Assembly: GCA_037074705.1 (NCBI GenBank)
Contig: CM073596.1
Coordinates: 59,719,619-59,783,618, forward strand
From: Zhengitettix transpicula
Lineage: Eukaryota; Arthropoda; Insecta; Orthoptera; Tetrigidae
Length of the DNA stretch: 64,000 nucleotides
Direction of reading: 5' to 3'
A program made the translations under genes and the position numbers. A model generated the notes under the pieces. That model was given only the letters and a program-made list of their open reading frames with translations, did no database searches and was not told where the DNA came from. Below, one piece after another: positions 1-10,734 of this stretch (positions within the stretch are counted from its first letter, which is position 1; every line of letters begins with the position of its first letter).

Positions 1-595
1 ATTTCAATAAGTAAAACTAAAACCATGGCCTTCTTAGGAAACAATCCATTAAGATCAAAAATTGTCATAGTAGGGAAAACACTCGAAAATTTACAATATT
101 TAGGATGTGAAAAAACATTTGAAGAGGATAAAGACATCACACAAATGAAATATACAATTTTCAGAGGATGTATGAGGGACAATAAGAAGAACGTTAAAAG
201 GCAAAAACCACAAAAAGAAACACAAATTAAATGTTATAATGTTGTATGGGTCAGAATGCTGGGTAACAAAACGTAAAGAGCTCAAACAAATAAAGGAGGC
301 AGCTGAAAAGAAATTTCTTAGAGCATTGAAGGGGTGTGTGTAAAAGAATGGATAAAATAAGGAGAACTTCCATAAGTGTTGAGGCGATCACAGATAAGTT
401 AACAGGGTACAAAGAGAGCTGGAGAGCGCGTGTATTGCGGAATGCCTAGATACAGATTTCCAAAACAAGTGCTGGAATACAAACCATTAGGTGAAAGGGG
501 TGTTGGAAGACCCAAGGGTTGATATGGTGAGGTGAAGCCTAATTCTGGAAACAAGAAGAAGATTCCATCAACACAGCTTGGACCATAAACTTTTC
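1..595 (+). pseudogene. non-LTR retrotransposon reverse-transcriptase C-terminus, decayed, cut by window edge
   Basis: This is the C-terminal part of an endonuclease/reverse-transcriptase polyprotein of a LINE-type element, which would copy its own RNA into DNA at a nick in the chromosome. An open stretch from 25 to 276 contains NPLRSKIVIVGKTLEN followed by LQYLGCEKTF, the layout seen just after the catalytic palm in many LINE polyproteins (the 'YLG' block). At 242-265, in another frame, the sequence reads LYGSECWV and continues with a KRKELKQI-like helix and KKFLRALKGC, the conserved 'lYGsE.W' block of the same region. The two blocks are in different frames, so at least one frameshift separates them; stops follow at about 342. 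The catalytic YADD region would lie upstream, outside the window. Family knowledge supports the element class; the exact clade is not determined. Confidence 0.75.
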
Positions 596-599
596 TCAG

Positions 600-870
600 G
601 ATCTAACGTCCTTTAAAATTTTCTTCGTCGGTCTTTAGTGTCCAACTCTCACACCCCCATACAGGACTACAGGTTATATTAGGGTTGTGTACTATATTTT
701 TATTTTAGTCTGTCTTTATATCTTCATTGGGACATCATTAACTTGTTTAAGCTACAATTTCCTTGATCTATTCTGTGATTAACTTCTATGGAGTTGTAAT
801 TGTCACTCATAACCACTGAAATTTGTTAACTCTTTCTACCCTAAGATCGTTCGAAGAGATATTTCTATTA
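600..870 (-). pseudogene. second non-LTR reverse-transcriptase fragment, opposite strand
   Basis: Read on the minus strand this stretch gives VNKFQWL (about 840), a region resembling a helix of the RT thumb, then VVLYG and, one frame over, GCESWTLKTDEENFK at about 615-660. That is the same 'lYGcEsWtl' block as in the fragment at 1-595 but clearly a different family. It contains a one-base frameshift in a run of G and several stops, so it is dead. It abuts the first fragment tail to tail, which suggests two independent insertions. Confidence 0.6.
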
Positions 871-885
871 TGAACTTATTTGTAG

Positions 886-1141
886 ATTCTAGTGTTTGTA
901 ACGTACCAATGAGAGTGGGTTATAAAGCGGAGGAATTTTTTTGGGGATGTTTGGGATTTTTATTCAAGTGGGCGGTGGAGGCAGGCCAGAACACAAGATG
1001 TAACAGGCGTAGAACCAAATAGTGGGGGGGGGGATATGTAAATGAATTTTTTCTTTTTCTTGAGAAGGATGAAGCAGATTTCTGGTTCAGTAATGGTTTC
1101 AATTTGTTGGAATGGGTGGAGTATTATTTTCTTTTAAGGTG
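886..1141. repeat. dispersed repeat R1, copy A
   Basis: The segment matches 3818-4010 in the same orientation at many positions: both carry 'gattctag.gtt.gtaacgtacca', a shared 'gatgtaacag.c.ta.aacca' block followed by a run of G, and end in 'ggagtattatt.tttttaaggtg'. The two copies differ by indels and point changes, so they are old. No coding frame is evident. The class is unknown. Confidence 0.6.
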
Positions 1142-1224
1142 TGAATCACACGTCTCGTTTGACCCAAACGTCTTGCAATAAATCTCCTCGGTTGGATCGA
1201 CCACCTTCAGTTCCATCAACAATA

Positions 1225-1743
1225 TTTTTTTTTAGGGCAACAGGCTACATGAGGGTAATCCACGTTGGCCAACTCCCCTTTAATATCATAGGAAGGGATT
1301 TGAAAGGGGGGATGCGGAAGAGTAGAGGAAGGTAGACAAGGGTTAACTAGGGCCCCCCGGGCTATAGTTTAAGGATCCTACCCGGCATTCGCCTATATAA
1401 ATGCAGAGAAAACCCTACAAAAACCTGCATCAGGTAGGTCGGGCATCGGGTACTCGTCCCACGGCCTTCCGATAGCGGTAGAGGAGTTTGCTGTGGGGAC
1501 GCAGCATTCCCTTCTCCGTTCCTCGACGTGTTTAGGAGGCAGCTGGCCGAATGTACCAATGGGAATAGCGGACAACTCTTACCGTATGCCCAAGGTCTGT
1601 GACCTCGGAACATACACCTCTAAAGACAGGCCGAGGGCTTGTGGGAACCTTGGTTCAAAAACGGAGAGGAAAAGGCATCCCCAAAGGTAGCCCCTTCGTA
1701 TCTCTCCTACAAGGTTCTGCCTGCGAGAGAATAGCCCTCGCAG
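1225..1743 (-). mobile_element. SINE-like element S1, copy 1 (near full length)
   Basis: This is a copy of a dispersed, poly(A)-tailed element family that occurs twelve times in the window. In the element's own sense (minus strand here) it starts with a CTCGCAGG hairpin, runs through a conserved body, and ends in TAGCCTGTTGCCCTAAA plus an A-run; on the + strand that tail appears as a T-run at 1225-1233. One terminal hairpin unit is present at 1719-1743. Poly(A) tails and frequent loss of the 5' part are the signature of LINE-assisted retroposition. No RNA polymerase III A and B boxes are obvious, so 'SINE-like' describes the structure only. Confidence 0.75.
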
Positions 1744-3125
1744 ACTCTTCCTAATAATTTTTTTATTTGGTGTCTTTATTTTATCTGACGTTAACGAGCA
1801 CAGCCGCGAGAGGGAGAGGAGATTTATATCGTGCAACCTTTATTGATTTTTAGGAGGGAGAGAGATAGGGGGCGGTGGTCGGTCCAGGTCCTCGATACAC
1901 ACGCCGTACCACCTATATTACGTATATTGCGTATCCCCCTGGAGTGTAGGCGCCTAACAGCGTCCATATTTCGTTGCAATTGAGGCCCGGAGAATCTAAG
2001 GGTGGTGGGGGGCGCCCCTGAGATGAGGATTTACCGCCCCTGGCCGAGCAGAGGATGAAGAAAGATACTGATCCGCTGGCTGGCTGGCCTGGCCTGGCCT
2101 GGAGCTGGACTAGCCTGGACCAGCCACGCGCAAAATTTACGACCGTTCTTAATCGTCTGATTCTTCCTCCCCTATAAAAAAAAATTGCACATATGCATTA
2201 TTCACACACACCGGTCGAGTGGCTTCTTTTAGATTTCTTGTCGTCGCCTGTTGACGTCGAAGTGAAAACATCTGAATGTTTAATGTGAGGCTCAGAGCAG
2301 GTGTATTTACTTTGCAGGCTGACGACGACAAAAAAAAAAGACAACTGTTGGTATAAGATGAGTTCTGAACCATATGGAAGGGAAACGGATTTCGTTTAAA
2401 AGCTAAGAGAAGGAGGCGGAAATTGCACATGTGACAGTCTTAGGAAAATATTCGTGATGCAAGAAGGCCTTGAATTATTCACAGAAAAATAAATTATTTA
2501 CTTGGATAAACATCGCTGCTAAAACATCAAGTAAAATCTCTGATGTATGAAAAATTTACGAGTCGTGTATAATTTATCTTTTATTTTTATATTTTTCTAA
2601 ACCAGTAGCAAGTAGAATAAATAAATAATAATTCTTAGTGTTTTGTAATATTATACTTAAAGAAGTTTCAACAATCAACTGTAAAATATTTTATATATAT
2701 AATTTTTTTTCACTTGAGTGATTGAAATATTTGTCAGGAATGTGTCTACAGCCTCCTTTCGCTGTGACATCCTCCTATTAGGTATTACGCTGCGGCTTTT
2801 GGCTTTCATCCGGCCCATCGCATCCTGTCCTGCCATCCCCTGCCTTTACTTCCAACCCTCTCTTAAAGTCACCCTCTCAACGCCAGAGGGCGCACCTTAC
2901 TTACATCCCTGTAACTGGACTAATCGGATGGTCTTGAAATATCAATATTTCCCCCAATCTTCTACTGAAACTGATAATTCTTTCTAAGTCTGTTTTTCCC
3001 CCTTTTGATCCAAATTTTTAACGTACATTCGTAATAAAAATAAATACCAGAAATTAAAAAGCTATTTAATGAAATAAGTCATTCTTAACTGACGATCGGA
3101 GAAAGGCAGAATAGATTTACAATTA
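1744..3125. other. intergenic DNA without recognisable gene
   Basis: The first half (about 1800-2140) is moderately GC-rich and holds short CTGG/CCTGG tandem repetition at 2079-2115. The second half is AT-rich. No splice-bounded coding stretch, RNA gene or mobile-element motif could be supported on either strand. Confidence 0.5.
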
Positions 3126-3432
3126 AAACTGGTCGAGTTACGGAGAAGGGAATGCTGCGTCCCCACAGCAAACTCCTCTCCCGCTATCGGAAGGGCGTGG
3201 GACAAGTACCCAATGCCCGAAATACTTGATGCAGGTTTTTCTAGGGTTTTCCCTGCATTTCTTTAGGCGAAAGCCGGGTAGGATCCTTAAAATATAGCCC
3301 GGGGGCCCCTAGTTAACCCTTGGCTACCTTCCTCTACCCTTCCGCATTCCCCCCTTTCAAATCCCTTCCTATGCTATTAAAGGGGCGTTGCCACCATGTG
3401 GATCACCCTCATGTAGCCTGTTACCAAAAAAA
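3126..3432 (+). mobile_element. SINE-like element S1, copy 2 (5' truncated)
   Basis: The copy begins inside the element body at the 'aaactggtcgag' block and runs to the A-run at 3425-3432. About the first 220 bases of the family are missing, as expected for incomplete reverse transcription from the 3' end. Its poly(A) tail lies directly against the palindromic LTR-like sequence that follows. Confidence 0.75.
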
Positions 3433-3435
3433 ACT

Positions 3436-3639
3436 ATTAAAATAATTCAAACGTGCCACACGTTGAAGCAACAATTTGTAGTATTTAAAGTTAAATGATA
3501 AGAAAATTAAAATTAAATGATGGGATGTGTTTTAATTAAAAAGATCTGAATTTAATTTGCTTATCATTTATCTTTAAATATTACAAATTGTTGCTTCAAC
3601 GTGTGGCACGTTTAAATAATTTTAATTGAAATAACTACA
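3436..3639 (+). mobile_element. palindromic LTR-like end of an LTR retrotransposon
   Basis: The segment is a large imperfect inverted repeat. The left arm (about 3436-3522) and right arm (about 3548-3630) share 'aacgtgccacacgttgaagc' and its flanks as reverse complements, with a loop of roughly 25 bases. It ends in CA at 3638-3639 and is followed after five bases by a primer-binding site, which makes it the right edge of a 5' LTR. The left edge of the LTR is not clear because it abuts SINE-like copy 2. No second LTR, gag or pol is visible downstream. Confidence 0.45.
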
Positions 3640-3644
3640 AAAAT

Positions 3645-3662
3645 TGGTGCCCAACGTGGGGC
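3645..3662 (+). promoter_or_regulatory. primer-binding site complementary to tRNA-Lys
   Basis: The sequence TGGTGCCCAACGTGGGGC differs at one of 18 positions (T for C at position 4) from the exact complement of the 3' end of animal tRNA-Lys(CUU), including the CCA tail. This is the site where a tRNA primes minus-strand DNA synthesis in retroviruses and Gypsy-type elements. Its place five bases after a CA-ended repeat is the normal position. Confidence 0.65.
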
Positions 3663-3817
3663 TTTAATTGTGATTTATCGATAACTACAACAATACTTTA
3701 CTGAGTGGTTTAGGTGTGGGATTCTGTAATAGAGATAATTGGGTTGAGGTGGTGGAGATTTCTATGACGTCGGGTTAGGGCAGGTTAGAGGGGTTGAGGG
3801 AATATTTAGGTCATTGT

Positions 3818-4010
3818 GGATTCTAGAGTTAGTAACGTACCAGGGACAGCGGAGTATTTTATTTTGCTCATATTTATGTGGGTGGTAGCGGCCGAACCCC
3901 TGATGTAACAGACATAAAACCATAGGGGGGGGATGTATGAGGGATGTGTAAAGAAGTTTTAGGGTGTATTAATGTGGAATCTGTGGAGTATTATTATTTT
4001 AAGGTGGGAA
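3818..4010. repeat. dispersed repeat R1, copy B
   Basis: This is the partner of 886-1141, in the same orientation, sharing 'gtaacgtacca', 'gatgtaacag.c.ta.aacca', a G-run and the terminal 'tttaaggtg' block. It is diverged and lacks any open frame. Confidence 0.6.
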
Positions 4011-5317
4011 GTGTGAAGGGGCCATGTTAGTTTGGAGTCGAGGGTTAGGCCGAGGAAGATTTGTTTTCCTTTTTAGGGAGAGGGGGAACGGTTACTGGTG
4101 CTATACAAGTACTGTATGGATAATTGCAATACGAAACATGATGTTTGAGTTGGTCGTAATTATGAACGAAGAATCAAGCCCTGGTTAGCTGCAGAATGTA
4201 ATTCGCTTTATAGCCTCACTGGTAGGACTCTAGGATTGAATTTGTTGGTATGTATTGTCAGGATACAGACAAAGAACTTCCCCCTTCCCCCCCCCCCCCG
4301 CCCCCGCACAAGCCAGCGTGGTGTGAGCTTCCACGCACACGCACACACACAGAGAGGGAAGGAGAAGCCAATATTGGTCTGAGCTGGAATTCTGTTCAGT
4401 TAAACACGCGACGCGACGGTCCGCGGAATCAATGTCGAGATTAGATATGCCGTTTGATTCCCTATCTACCAGCAGCACCAGCAGCAGCCAGCCCATGAAA
4501 AGCAGACTGCGCCATTGTTCTGGGGGGGAATACGCCACTGGTACCGGCGCTGATTTATGCTCTCCCCTTCCATCTCACACACAGGCATACATATACAAAC
4601 CCACCACCACCACCACCACGACTCTTTGACGGAAATGAACTCATCTCGCATCTGCCTGCCAGCCAGCCCTTACAAGAACAGTCCTCCTAATTCGGCGTCT
4701 AATTAAGCGGCGAATGCTTCGTAAGATATCGCGGGGAGGACCAAATTGGAATTCGCCATTGTTAGCGCGTCAGCTAAGGAAAAGCAGCTCCCAAGTCTGT
4801 TACTTAACCAACACACACACACACACGCACGAGAACGCCGAAGCAAAATATTTGAATGGCCGCCGACTAACACAAAGGAAAGGAGGGGGGGTGGGGACGA
4901 GAGGAGACAAAAGGTCGTTCTGCGGTATCACAAAGAATGTCAATTATAGAATTACAGGACGCAGTGAGAGAGAGAGAGAACCAACTGTATGGGGGTGTTG
5001 GGGGGGGGGGACGAAGGAAACCGGCGCTGCATCATGTGATAAATTAAACCTCACAATCGATCCAAACCAATTCAGTTCGGCGGTAATGTAACTCCACGAT
5101 AACCGCAACAATGCTCAGGGTCCTCCTCCTCCTCCTCCTCCTCTGTCGAAATTATTGCAGTTAATTGAAACTGAGTGGCGACTCTTATTCTGTTAATTAA
5201 CTTGTGCGGTCGGTATTGAGTAATCTTCTGACATTTAGACGAGCTATTTCGCACTTTTCACACACACACACACACATGAGAATGTCACAATATTTTATTC
5301 AAAATCGGTAATAAACG
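4011..5317. other. GC-richer non-coding stretch with short simple repeats
   Basis: The stretch holds poly-C (4288-4300), (CA)n-like tracts (4331-4350, 4812-4827, 5259-5276), (CCA)n at 4601-4619, (GA)n at 4967-4979, poly-G at 4999-5010 and (TCC)n at 5122-5142. Reading frames here are translations of these repeats and are not believable proteins. Nothing else could be supported. Confidence 0.5.
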
Positions 5318-5379
5318 TAGCCAAATACAGATAAAATAAGTGATGGTATAAAACCACAATAATTGCCTGTATTTGGCTA
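5318..5379. repeat. small inverted repeat, likely remnant of a hammerhead-type element
   Basis: TAGCCAAATACAG (5318-5330) is the exact reverse complement of CTGTATTTGGCTA (5367-5379). The outer sequence matches the flank found beyond the hammerhead-like motifs elsewhere (for example near 26370), so this looks like an internally deleted copy lacking the ribozyme core. Confidence 0.45.
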
Positions 5380-6905
5380 TTTTTATTATTATTAATTTTC
5401 AAAACATGATGAAGGATAAAAGATGATTGAATCATCATTATTTTTAAGATTTTTAGGAGAGTTTTTTTTCCCCCAGTGTGGCTGCAGACGTTGGCACGAC
5501 TGGAACTCGAAAACTGAATATCTATGTTTATGATCATTGGCTGTGTAGTTTTATAGTAATATTCTAGGCTCCGTAGATTACTCTCTGTGTCTCTGAAGTC
5601 ATTACGTGGTGAGTAAATGAATTCTAAGGAATATTCGCCCCCCCCCCCTCGCACCCCCCTCGCCACCCCCCCAGGACTCGAGTCAACAAGGATGCCGTCC
5701 AGGAAAGGCTACGTGTGCTTTTAACGTAATCATATGCGTATCCTGTTTGTCTTCGGAGCAGTTAAGTGGTGGACCAGAGAGTGAGTGTTCTTCGCAGGAG
5801 GCTGGAAGGGAAAACACCCACTTCTCTCTTCTCTCGTCTGAATCCGTTTACGCAAACACCATCAACTCGAAATTGAATGGCAGGACCACACGTAAAATTG
5901 TTTCTGCAGCTTGAGAAGGGGGGGGGGGGGGTTGGTCGGGTAACCAGAAGTAAACACACACGCAGAGGGGCTGTTCCTTACAAATTGCTTGTTTGTTTTA
6001 GCCCCTGGGACGAGACGTGGTCGGCTTTGCTTTGCTCCTTGTTTGAACGGAGCTTGCACAATTGTCGACGTCCGCTTGCCAGAACTAATGCATACAAGGG
6101 CTGAGGACAATGGACGGTTCAAAGTTCGTGGGGGACAGTTGCAGTTGCGGCTCGGGAAATTTTGTTGACGCGGTCAGTTCAACAGTAACGCGACGGGCAA
6201 AGATATAATATACGACACGAGAAATTAACGACACTTATAAAGAATACGAGTAAAAGATATAAATTAACAAAGATTATACACCATCATAAATACTATTTAA
6301 ATGAGAAAAGTCCTAAAGAAAATTTGGAACCTATTCTTAGCTCTTTAGTGCATTGTATAGCACATATACACACACTTGGTATCACCCCAGAGGCATCTGT
6401 TGGTTCTTTGGAGAGATAATTTGAGATGCAGATACGAAACAACACGCGTCCTTACGGAAATGTGAAAGCTTTGCCATCCGTGGCCATGTTAAAACACGCC
6501 CTGTCCCCTGCTTTCTGTGAGTCAACCCCTTTCAGGCCAGATTTTTCTACCCGCCGGACACACTTCAGAATATTTATTTTCTGTGTTTTTTCTTTTCAAG
6601 AAGGAAAATTTAGGCGTCATTCTCATTGTATTTTAATTTCCCTAAAATAATAACTATCTAATTAATCTGAAAAATCAGATTTATGTTGAACATGTCATGA
6701 GCCAAATTGGCTTTGGACACGCATTTAAAAAAATACAAAATAATCATGCACTTAAGGGTTAATATATGTAACGTTTCTGAAGTGTGTTGGTTTTAATATG
6801 TAGCACACACACACACACAGCAGTGGCTGGATAATTCTATCTCTCTCAGTTCCTTTTATAGCTATTACAGCCTCATTTAAAGCTTGACTTCCCCTCCAAC
6901 ACCTC
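5380..6905. other. intergenic DNA, no supported gene
   Basis: The interval holds poly-C runs (5638-5648 and nearby), a poly-G run at 5920-5931, a (CA)n tract at 6805-6819 and otherwise mixed AT-rich DNA. A 33-codon frame at 6110-6208 has a good start context but no further support. Confidence 0.45.
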
Positions 6906-6907
6906 TG

Positions 6908-6908
<1 letters not shown>

Positions 6909-6966
<58 letters not shown>
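6909..6966. repeat. (CT)n microsatellite
   Basis: An almost pure CT dinucleotide run of about 56 bases. Its minus-strand translation is an Arg-Glu repeat and is not a protein. Confidence 0.95.
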
Positions 6967-6968
<2 letters not shown>

Positions 6969-7231
6969 AAGAGCTGTTGGAAATCAATTGGGCAGCCACA
7001 TACCACACGCCACGAAACGTCCGAAGAATGCAATCTGTTAAATGAAGTCTCTAACGGTCCAATTTCCTCAGGCAGCTTCGAAGGGGTGGGAAGGTTGTTA
7101 AGTTGGTTGATGAAACAAAATAAAAAAATCCATCCTCAACAACTTAATTCTCCTTGGATTAATCGGTGATTTTTTACGCATGTCAAGAAAAATAAAACGC
7201 ATAATTGATAATAGACCTCAATTCATCTTCT

Positions 7232-7785
7232 TCTAGAGGAGAATATTTAGGTTTTGAGAGGTGTACGTTCCGGGGTCGCAGTCCTTGGGCATACTGTGAG
7301 AGTTGTCCGCTGTTCCCATTAGGAAACTCGGCCAGCCGCCTCCTAAACTGGTCGAGGCACGGTGAAGGCTATGCTGTGTCCCCACAGCGTCTTCCCACAA
7401 TCGGAAGGGGTTTTTGACACTCCCTACCCGTTAGGGGCTGAAATTATACACTAAACTCATCGACAGTAACACTATGAATCTCGGAGACTCTTTAAACTAT
7501 TTATTCGACGCTAATTTAGATAGCTTTCGCATTAAAAATGATACTCCTTTCACTCCCACCCAAAAAGAGTTGCTGGAGTTGTCTTGACATGTACCTACTT
7601 TCCGACTTACCTGATGCAGGTTTTCTAGGGTTTGTCCTGCATAACGTTTAGGCGAATGCCGGGGTAAGATCCTTTAAACTACAGCCCGGGGAGCCCGTAG
7701 TTAACCCTTGACTACCTTCCTCTCCGCATCTTCTCCCTTTTAAAATCCCTTCCTATGCTATTAAAGGGGAATTACGGATCACTGT
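7232..7785 (+). mobile_element. SINE-like element S1, copy 3, interrupted by an insertion
   Basis: The body of the family is recognisable from 'ttttgagaggtgt' at about 7251 through 'aatcggaaggg' at about 7410, then resumes with 'atgtacctactttccgacttacctgatgcagg' flanking at about 7589 and runs to 'gctattaaaggggaatt'. The middle is displaced by about 170 bases (7411-7588) of unrelated, coding-like DNA. The copy is more diverged than the others and lacks its poly(A) end. Confidence 0.65.
7435..7587 (+). pseudogene. coding-like fragment of unknown protein inside SINE-like copy 3
   Basis: A frame open from 7435 to the TGA at 7585-7587 contains an ATG at 7474 and reads MNLGDSLNYLFDANLDSF, then RIKNDTPFTPTQKELLELS. 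The mix of charged, polar and hydrophobic residues is unlike the low-complexity frames nearby, and the stretch TPFTPTQKELLEL resembles an amphipathic helix. I do not recognise the family. It may come from another mobile element or virus-like sequence captured into this repeat. It is a fragment at best. Confidence 0.35.
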
Positions 7786-7789
7786 TAAT

Positions 7790-8304
7790 TATGAATGTTA
7801 TTTTCGTCATATCTCCAATATTTTACTTGGTCTTTTTTTAATATATATATATATGCAACATGGAATTCCACTCAGTGCTGTGAGGCCCACACAATAGTTC
7901 TTCCCACGCACGGAAGCAATCAAAATTGAGTTGACGTATAAATCGCGTTTCTCTTCTGTTTTTTTTTTTTTTTACGAAAAACTGTCTGACCGTTCGTTCC
8001 GTGTAGCGGGTCCACTAGGACGATTTTTATGAGGGGTGGGGGCGGGGGCGGGGGAGGGTTTGAGGTGATTTATGTCAGTCGAGTGAGTTATGGACGGTTG
8101 GACGGTCGTTTCTGGGTGAAGTTTTGATCTATTGCGGGTGGCTCGACAGATTGTGTTTAGATTCTACGTGCGTGCCTATGTGTGTGCGTGTGTGTGTGTG
8201 CGTAAAATCAGAACAGCTTGGGATCGTCAAAGGTCCTTAAACTGATTTTTAATTACAATAATGAGGTAAATAGCGAGACAAGACAGGTGATGACGTAAAT
8301 ACGA
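7790..8304. other. intergenic DNA, no supported gene
   Basis: The interval contains a short (AT)n run at 7842-7854, a T-run at 7961-7973, G-rich DNA at 8033-8060 and a (GT)n tract near 8180-8202. Nothing coding is seen. Confidence 0.5.
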
Positions 8305-8349
8305 GACCACGTTTCTGGGGAAACCCCCTTGTTCCTTTCGTCAGGTGCT
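8305..8349 (-). ncRNA. hammerhead-ribozyme-like motif H1
   Basis: On the minus strand the sequence reads GCAC-CTGACGA, a stem II of GGAAC pairing with GTTTCC, then GAAAC-GTG-GTC. CTGACGA fits the invariant CUGANGA core, GAAA is intact, a two-pair stem III (AC/GU) closes a three-base loop, and GUC is the classical cleavage triplet. Stem I is not well paired on the 3' side. The short stem III is the type described in Penelope-like elements and retrozymes. Confidence 0.5.
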
Positions 8350-8382
8350 GAGAAAACTGAAAACAGCGACACAACCGCTTTT

Positions 8383-8409
8383 CTTTTTTAGGGCAACAGG
8401 CTACATGAC
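8383..8409 (-). mobile_element. SINE-like element S1, copy 4 (3' end only)
   Basis: Only the T-run and 'agggcaacaggctacatga', that is the last 19 bases of the element plus its tail, are present. This is an extreme 5' truncation and sits 35 bases from hammerhead-like motif H1. Confidence 0.5.
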
Positions 8410-9736
8410 TGCGGATACAATACAGACCATTATAAAATGTCCTTTTACATTTTCGGACGATCTGTCTTGAAGCTATGTCTCAAAGGAATGTAGTCGTTAA
8501 CTTGTCACTGTATAAAAAACACACATATTCATTTTAATAAAAGCCACAATTGAAGTAGATGGGTTTTTACTACTGCTGAATATTTTAAGTAAGCATGATA
8601 TTTATTCCTCCGAGTAGAATTATTTTCTACTTCGAGCCGTCGTCTTCTGCGGCAGCGAAAGAACGTCTGGAAAATCTCCTCGAGGAGAGAAAAGACTAAG
8701 AATTTGAAATGTCGTGCGTCGCTTCTTTGACACTCTGGACTACTATTCTCAAGATCGTCCGGGGATTTCCTCCCCTCGGGGGAGAGGCTCTCACTAGGTC
8801 GACTATTATTGGACACTGGATTGACATTACCTATCCTCCTGCAGAATTCTAAAACTCTTGCTTGCTCAAGTCGATCGGGTCGACCGACTGCTATTGAAAT
8901 AACTTATTTCTTCCCTCGGATTGCTTGTCCTCTTGTTCCAGATGTATGACAAGTGGCGCCCCCATCCCTCTCCCCCCAAAAATCGTTTTTTACCTTCACC
9001 ACTTAACTTCCAGAGCAAAAGATAATAAATTTTTAAGCAATATTTTTTCCTCAAAATACTTATGTATTTTAACACAGACCTTGTTGAATAAACAACATAG
9101 TTCTACAGTAGTGACTAAGTACCCATAGGTACTAATATTTTTTTTTTAAAAGTTAATGTGATTTTAATCATAAGACAAGAAGGTGTTGCAATGTTATCGT
9201 AACTTGATGTTTTTTTATATAAGTGGTAACAGTTTTATTGTTCATTCAGGATGATTATAACAAAGACTTGAAAGCTGCAGACTATTTATTTAATAAAGTT
9301 ATAAACTTGGAGACTGCTTTTGGTTTTTTCTACTCATCAACGTCTACGTCATCAGTCCTTTTTACCTTAATGCGTACTGTATAATATATAATATACATTC
9401 ATTTTGTATTTCAATATTTATTTCATACATCTTTTTTAATTATGAATAGCATTATTCTTAGAGGTAGAGAAAATATTTAATAATATCTATTGTGAAGTTA
9501 AATTCTTATTTATATATACACGTAATCAGATCTAATTATGTAAAATAATTCTAATTATACTTACAGATAAATTATTTATATTACAAGTTTTATCTTGCTT
9601 AATATGTTACCTTTTTTTAGTAGTAACATTAAAAATTCGATTAAACACGCTTAGACCGAGATTGATTTGCATGTATTTAATGTTGTTGGATGGCGGAGGA
9701 CGAAGAAGCACCGATTCCGTGGACTCCTCCCCCCCC
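8410..9736. other. AT-rich intergenic DNA
   Basis: From 8530 to 8900 a GC-richer piece contains a 95-codon minus-strand frame (8529-8816) without clear splice or start support. From about 9000 to 9660 the sequence is strongly AT-rich and contains nothing I can name. Confidence 0.45.
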
Positions 9737-9805
9737 CCCTCTCTCTCTCTATGTCTCTCTATCTATCTATCTCTATCTCTCTATATATCTGTCTCTATCT
9801 CTCTC

Positions 9806-9882
<77 letters not shown>

Positions 9883-9989
9883 ATCTCTCTCTATCTATCT
9901 CTACCTCGCTCTATCTCTCTCTATCTCTCTCTATCTCCCTCAATCTCTCTCTATCTCTCTATCTATCTATCTTCCTCTATCTCTCTCTA

Positions 9990-10050
<61 letters not shown>

Positions 10051-10085
10051 CTCTCTCTCTCTCTCTCTCTCTTTCCCTCTCCCTC
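9737..10085. repeat. compound (CT)n / (CTAT)n / (AT)n microsatellite
   Basis: About 350 bases alternate between CT, TCTA/CTAT and AT repeats, with two pure AT blocks (about 9837-9878 and 10013-10048). All frames remain open through it and give Ser-Leu-Tyr-Ile repeats; these are not genes. Confidence 0.95.
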
Positions 10086-10734
10086 TCAACTGTTGAAATC
10101 TCCTTGAATGCCCATTTAAGTCATCATCATTCCTGCAGTGTACCTTTGATTCAATATAAAATATTTATTACAAACTCTCGTATCTTCTCCAGTTAACTTC
10201 ATTCTTGGCTCACAAACCTTAGCAATTACCGTGTGTCGTTACGATATTGGTCATCTCTAGTCTCCAGAATGGATGCATCAGCCTTGATATTTAACTACCC
10301 CGCTATTTATTTCATTATATTCCTGTCTCCTGCCTATCTATCCCCCCCCCCGCCTCCACCACTTCCCTGATTACACTCACTGGAAACATATCGCAGAAAA
10401 TATTACAAATTTCTACGTCACAAATTTAATCCAAATATTCAATCATTTCCAGGTCCATTGATACCGTTTCCTACTTGATTAAAAAAAACCACAAGGACCC
10501 AAACTTGACACCTACAGCAAACATTCTGTTGTTTACAAATTCTCTTGCTCTCTAATCGTAACTCCTGCTACACAGGGCGAACAAAACGTTGCCTTAGTAC
10601 ACGATATCAAGGAACATGGTGTCTAAACATCAAACTTCCCATTGATAAACAATGTGTAGTTCTCCAAAACACTTCATCAATTCTAAACATACACACATTT
10701 GATTTGGGCAAAAATTATAAGATTTTTAGTCGTT
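10086..10734. other. AT-rich intergenic DNA
   Basis: No gene, RNA or mobile-element feature could be supported apart from a poly-C run at 10341-10350. Confidence 0.5.

Noticed and set aside
4230..5254. Several overlapping frames of 60-125 codons
   Set aside because: They are driven by poly-C/G, (CA)n, (CCA)n and (TCC)n tracts and overlap on both strands.
6110..6208. 33-codon frame MDGSKFVGDSCSCGSGN with a good start context
   Set aside because: Too short, no splice or homology support; kept only as a note.
6752..7033. Minus-strand frame with a long Arg-Glu repeat
   Set aside because: It is the translation of the (CT)n microsatellite at 6909-6966.
8529..8816. 95-codon minus-strand frame starting SNNSRPSESLSPEGRK
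   Set aside because: Composition is acceptable but the only start is GTG, splice signals are weak and no motif is recognised.
9662..10196. Three overlapping long frames (144-168 codons) on the + strand
   Set aside because: They are translations of a CT/CTAT/AT microsatellite and give Ser-Leu-Tyr-Ile repeats in all frames.
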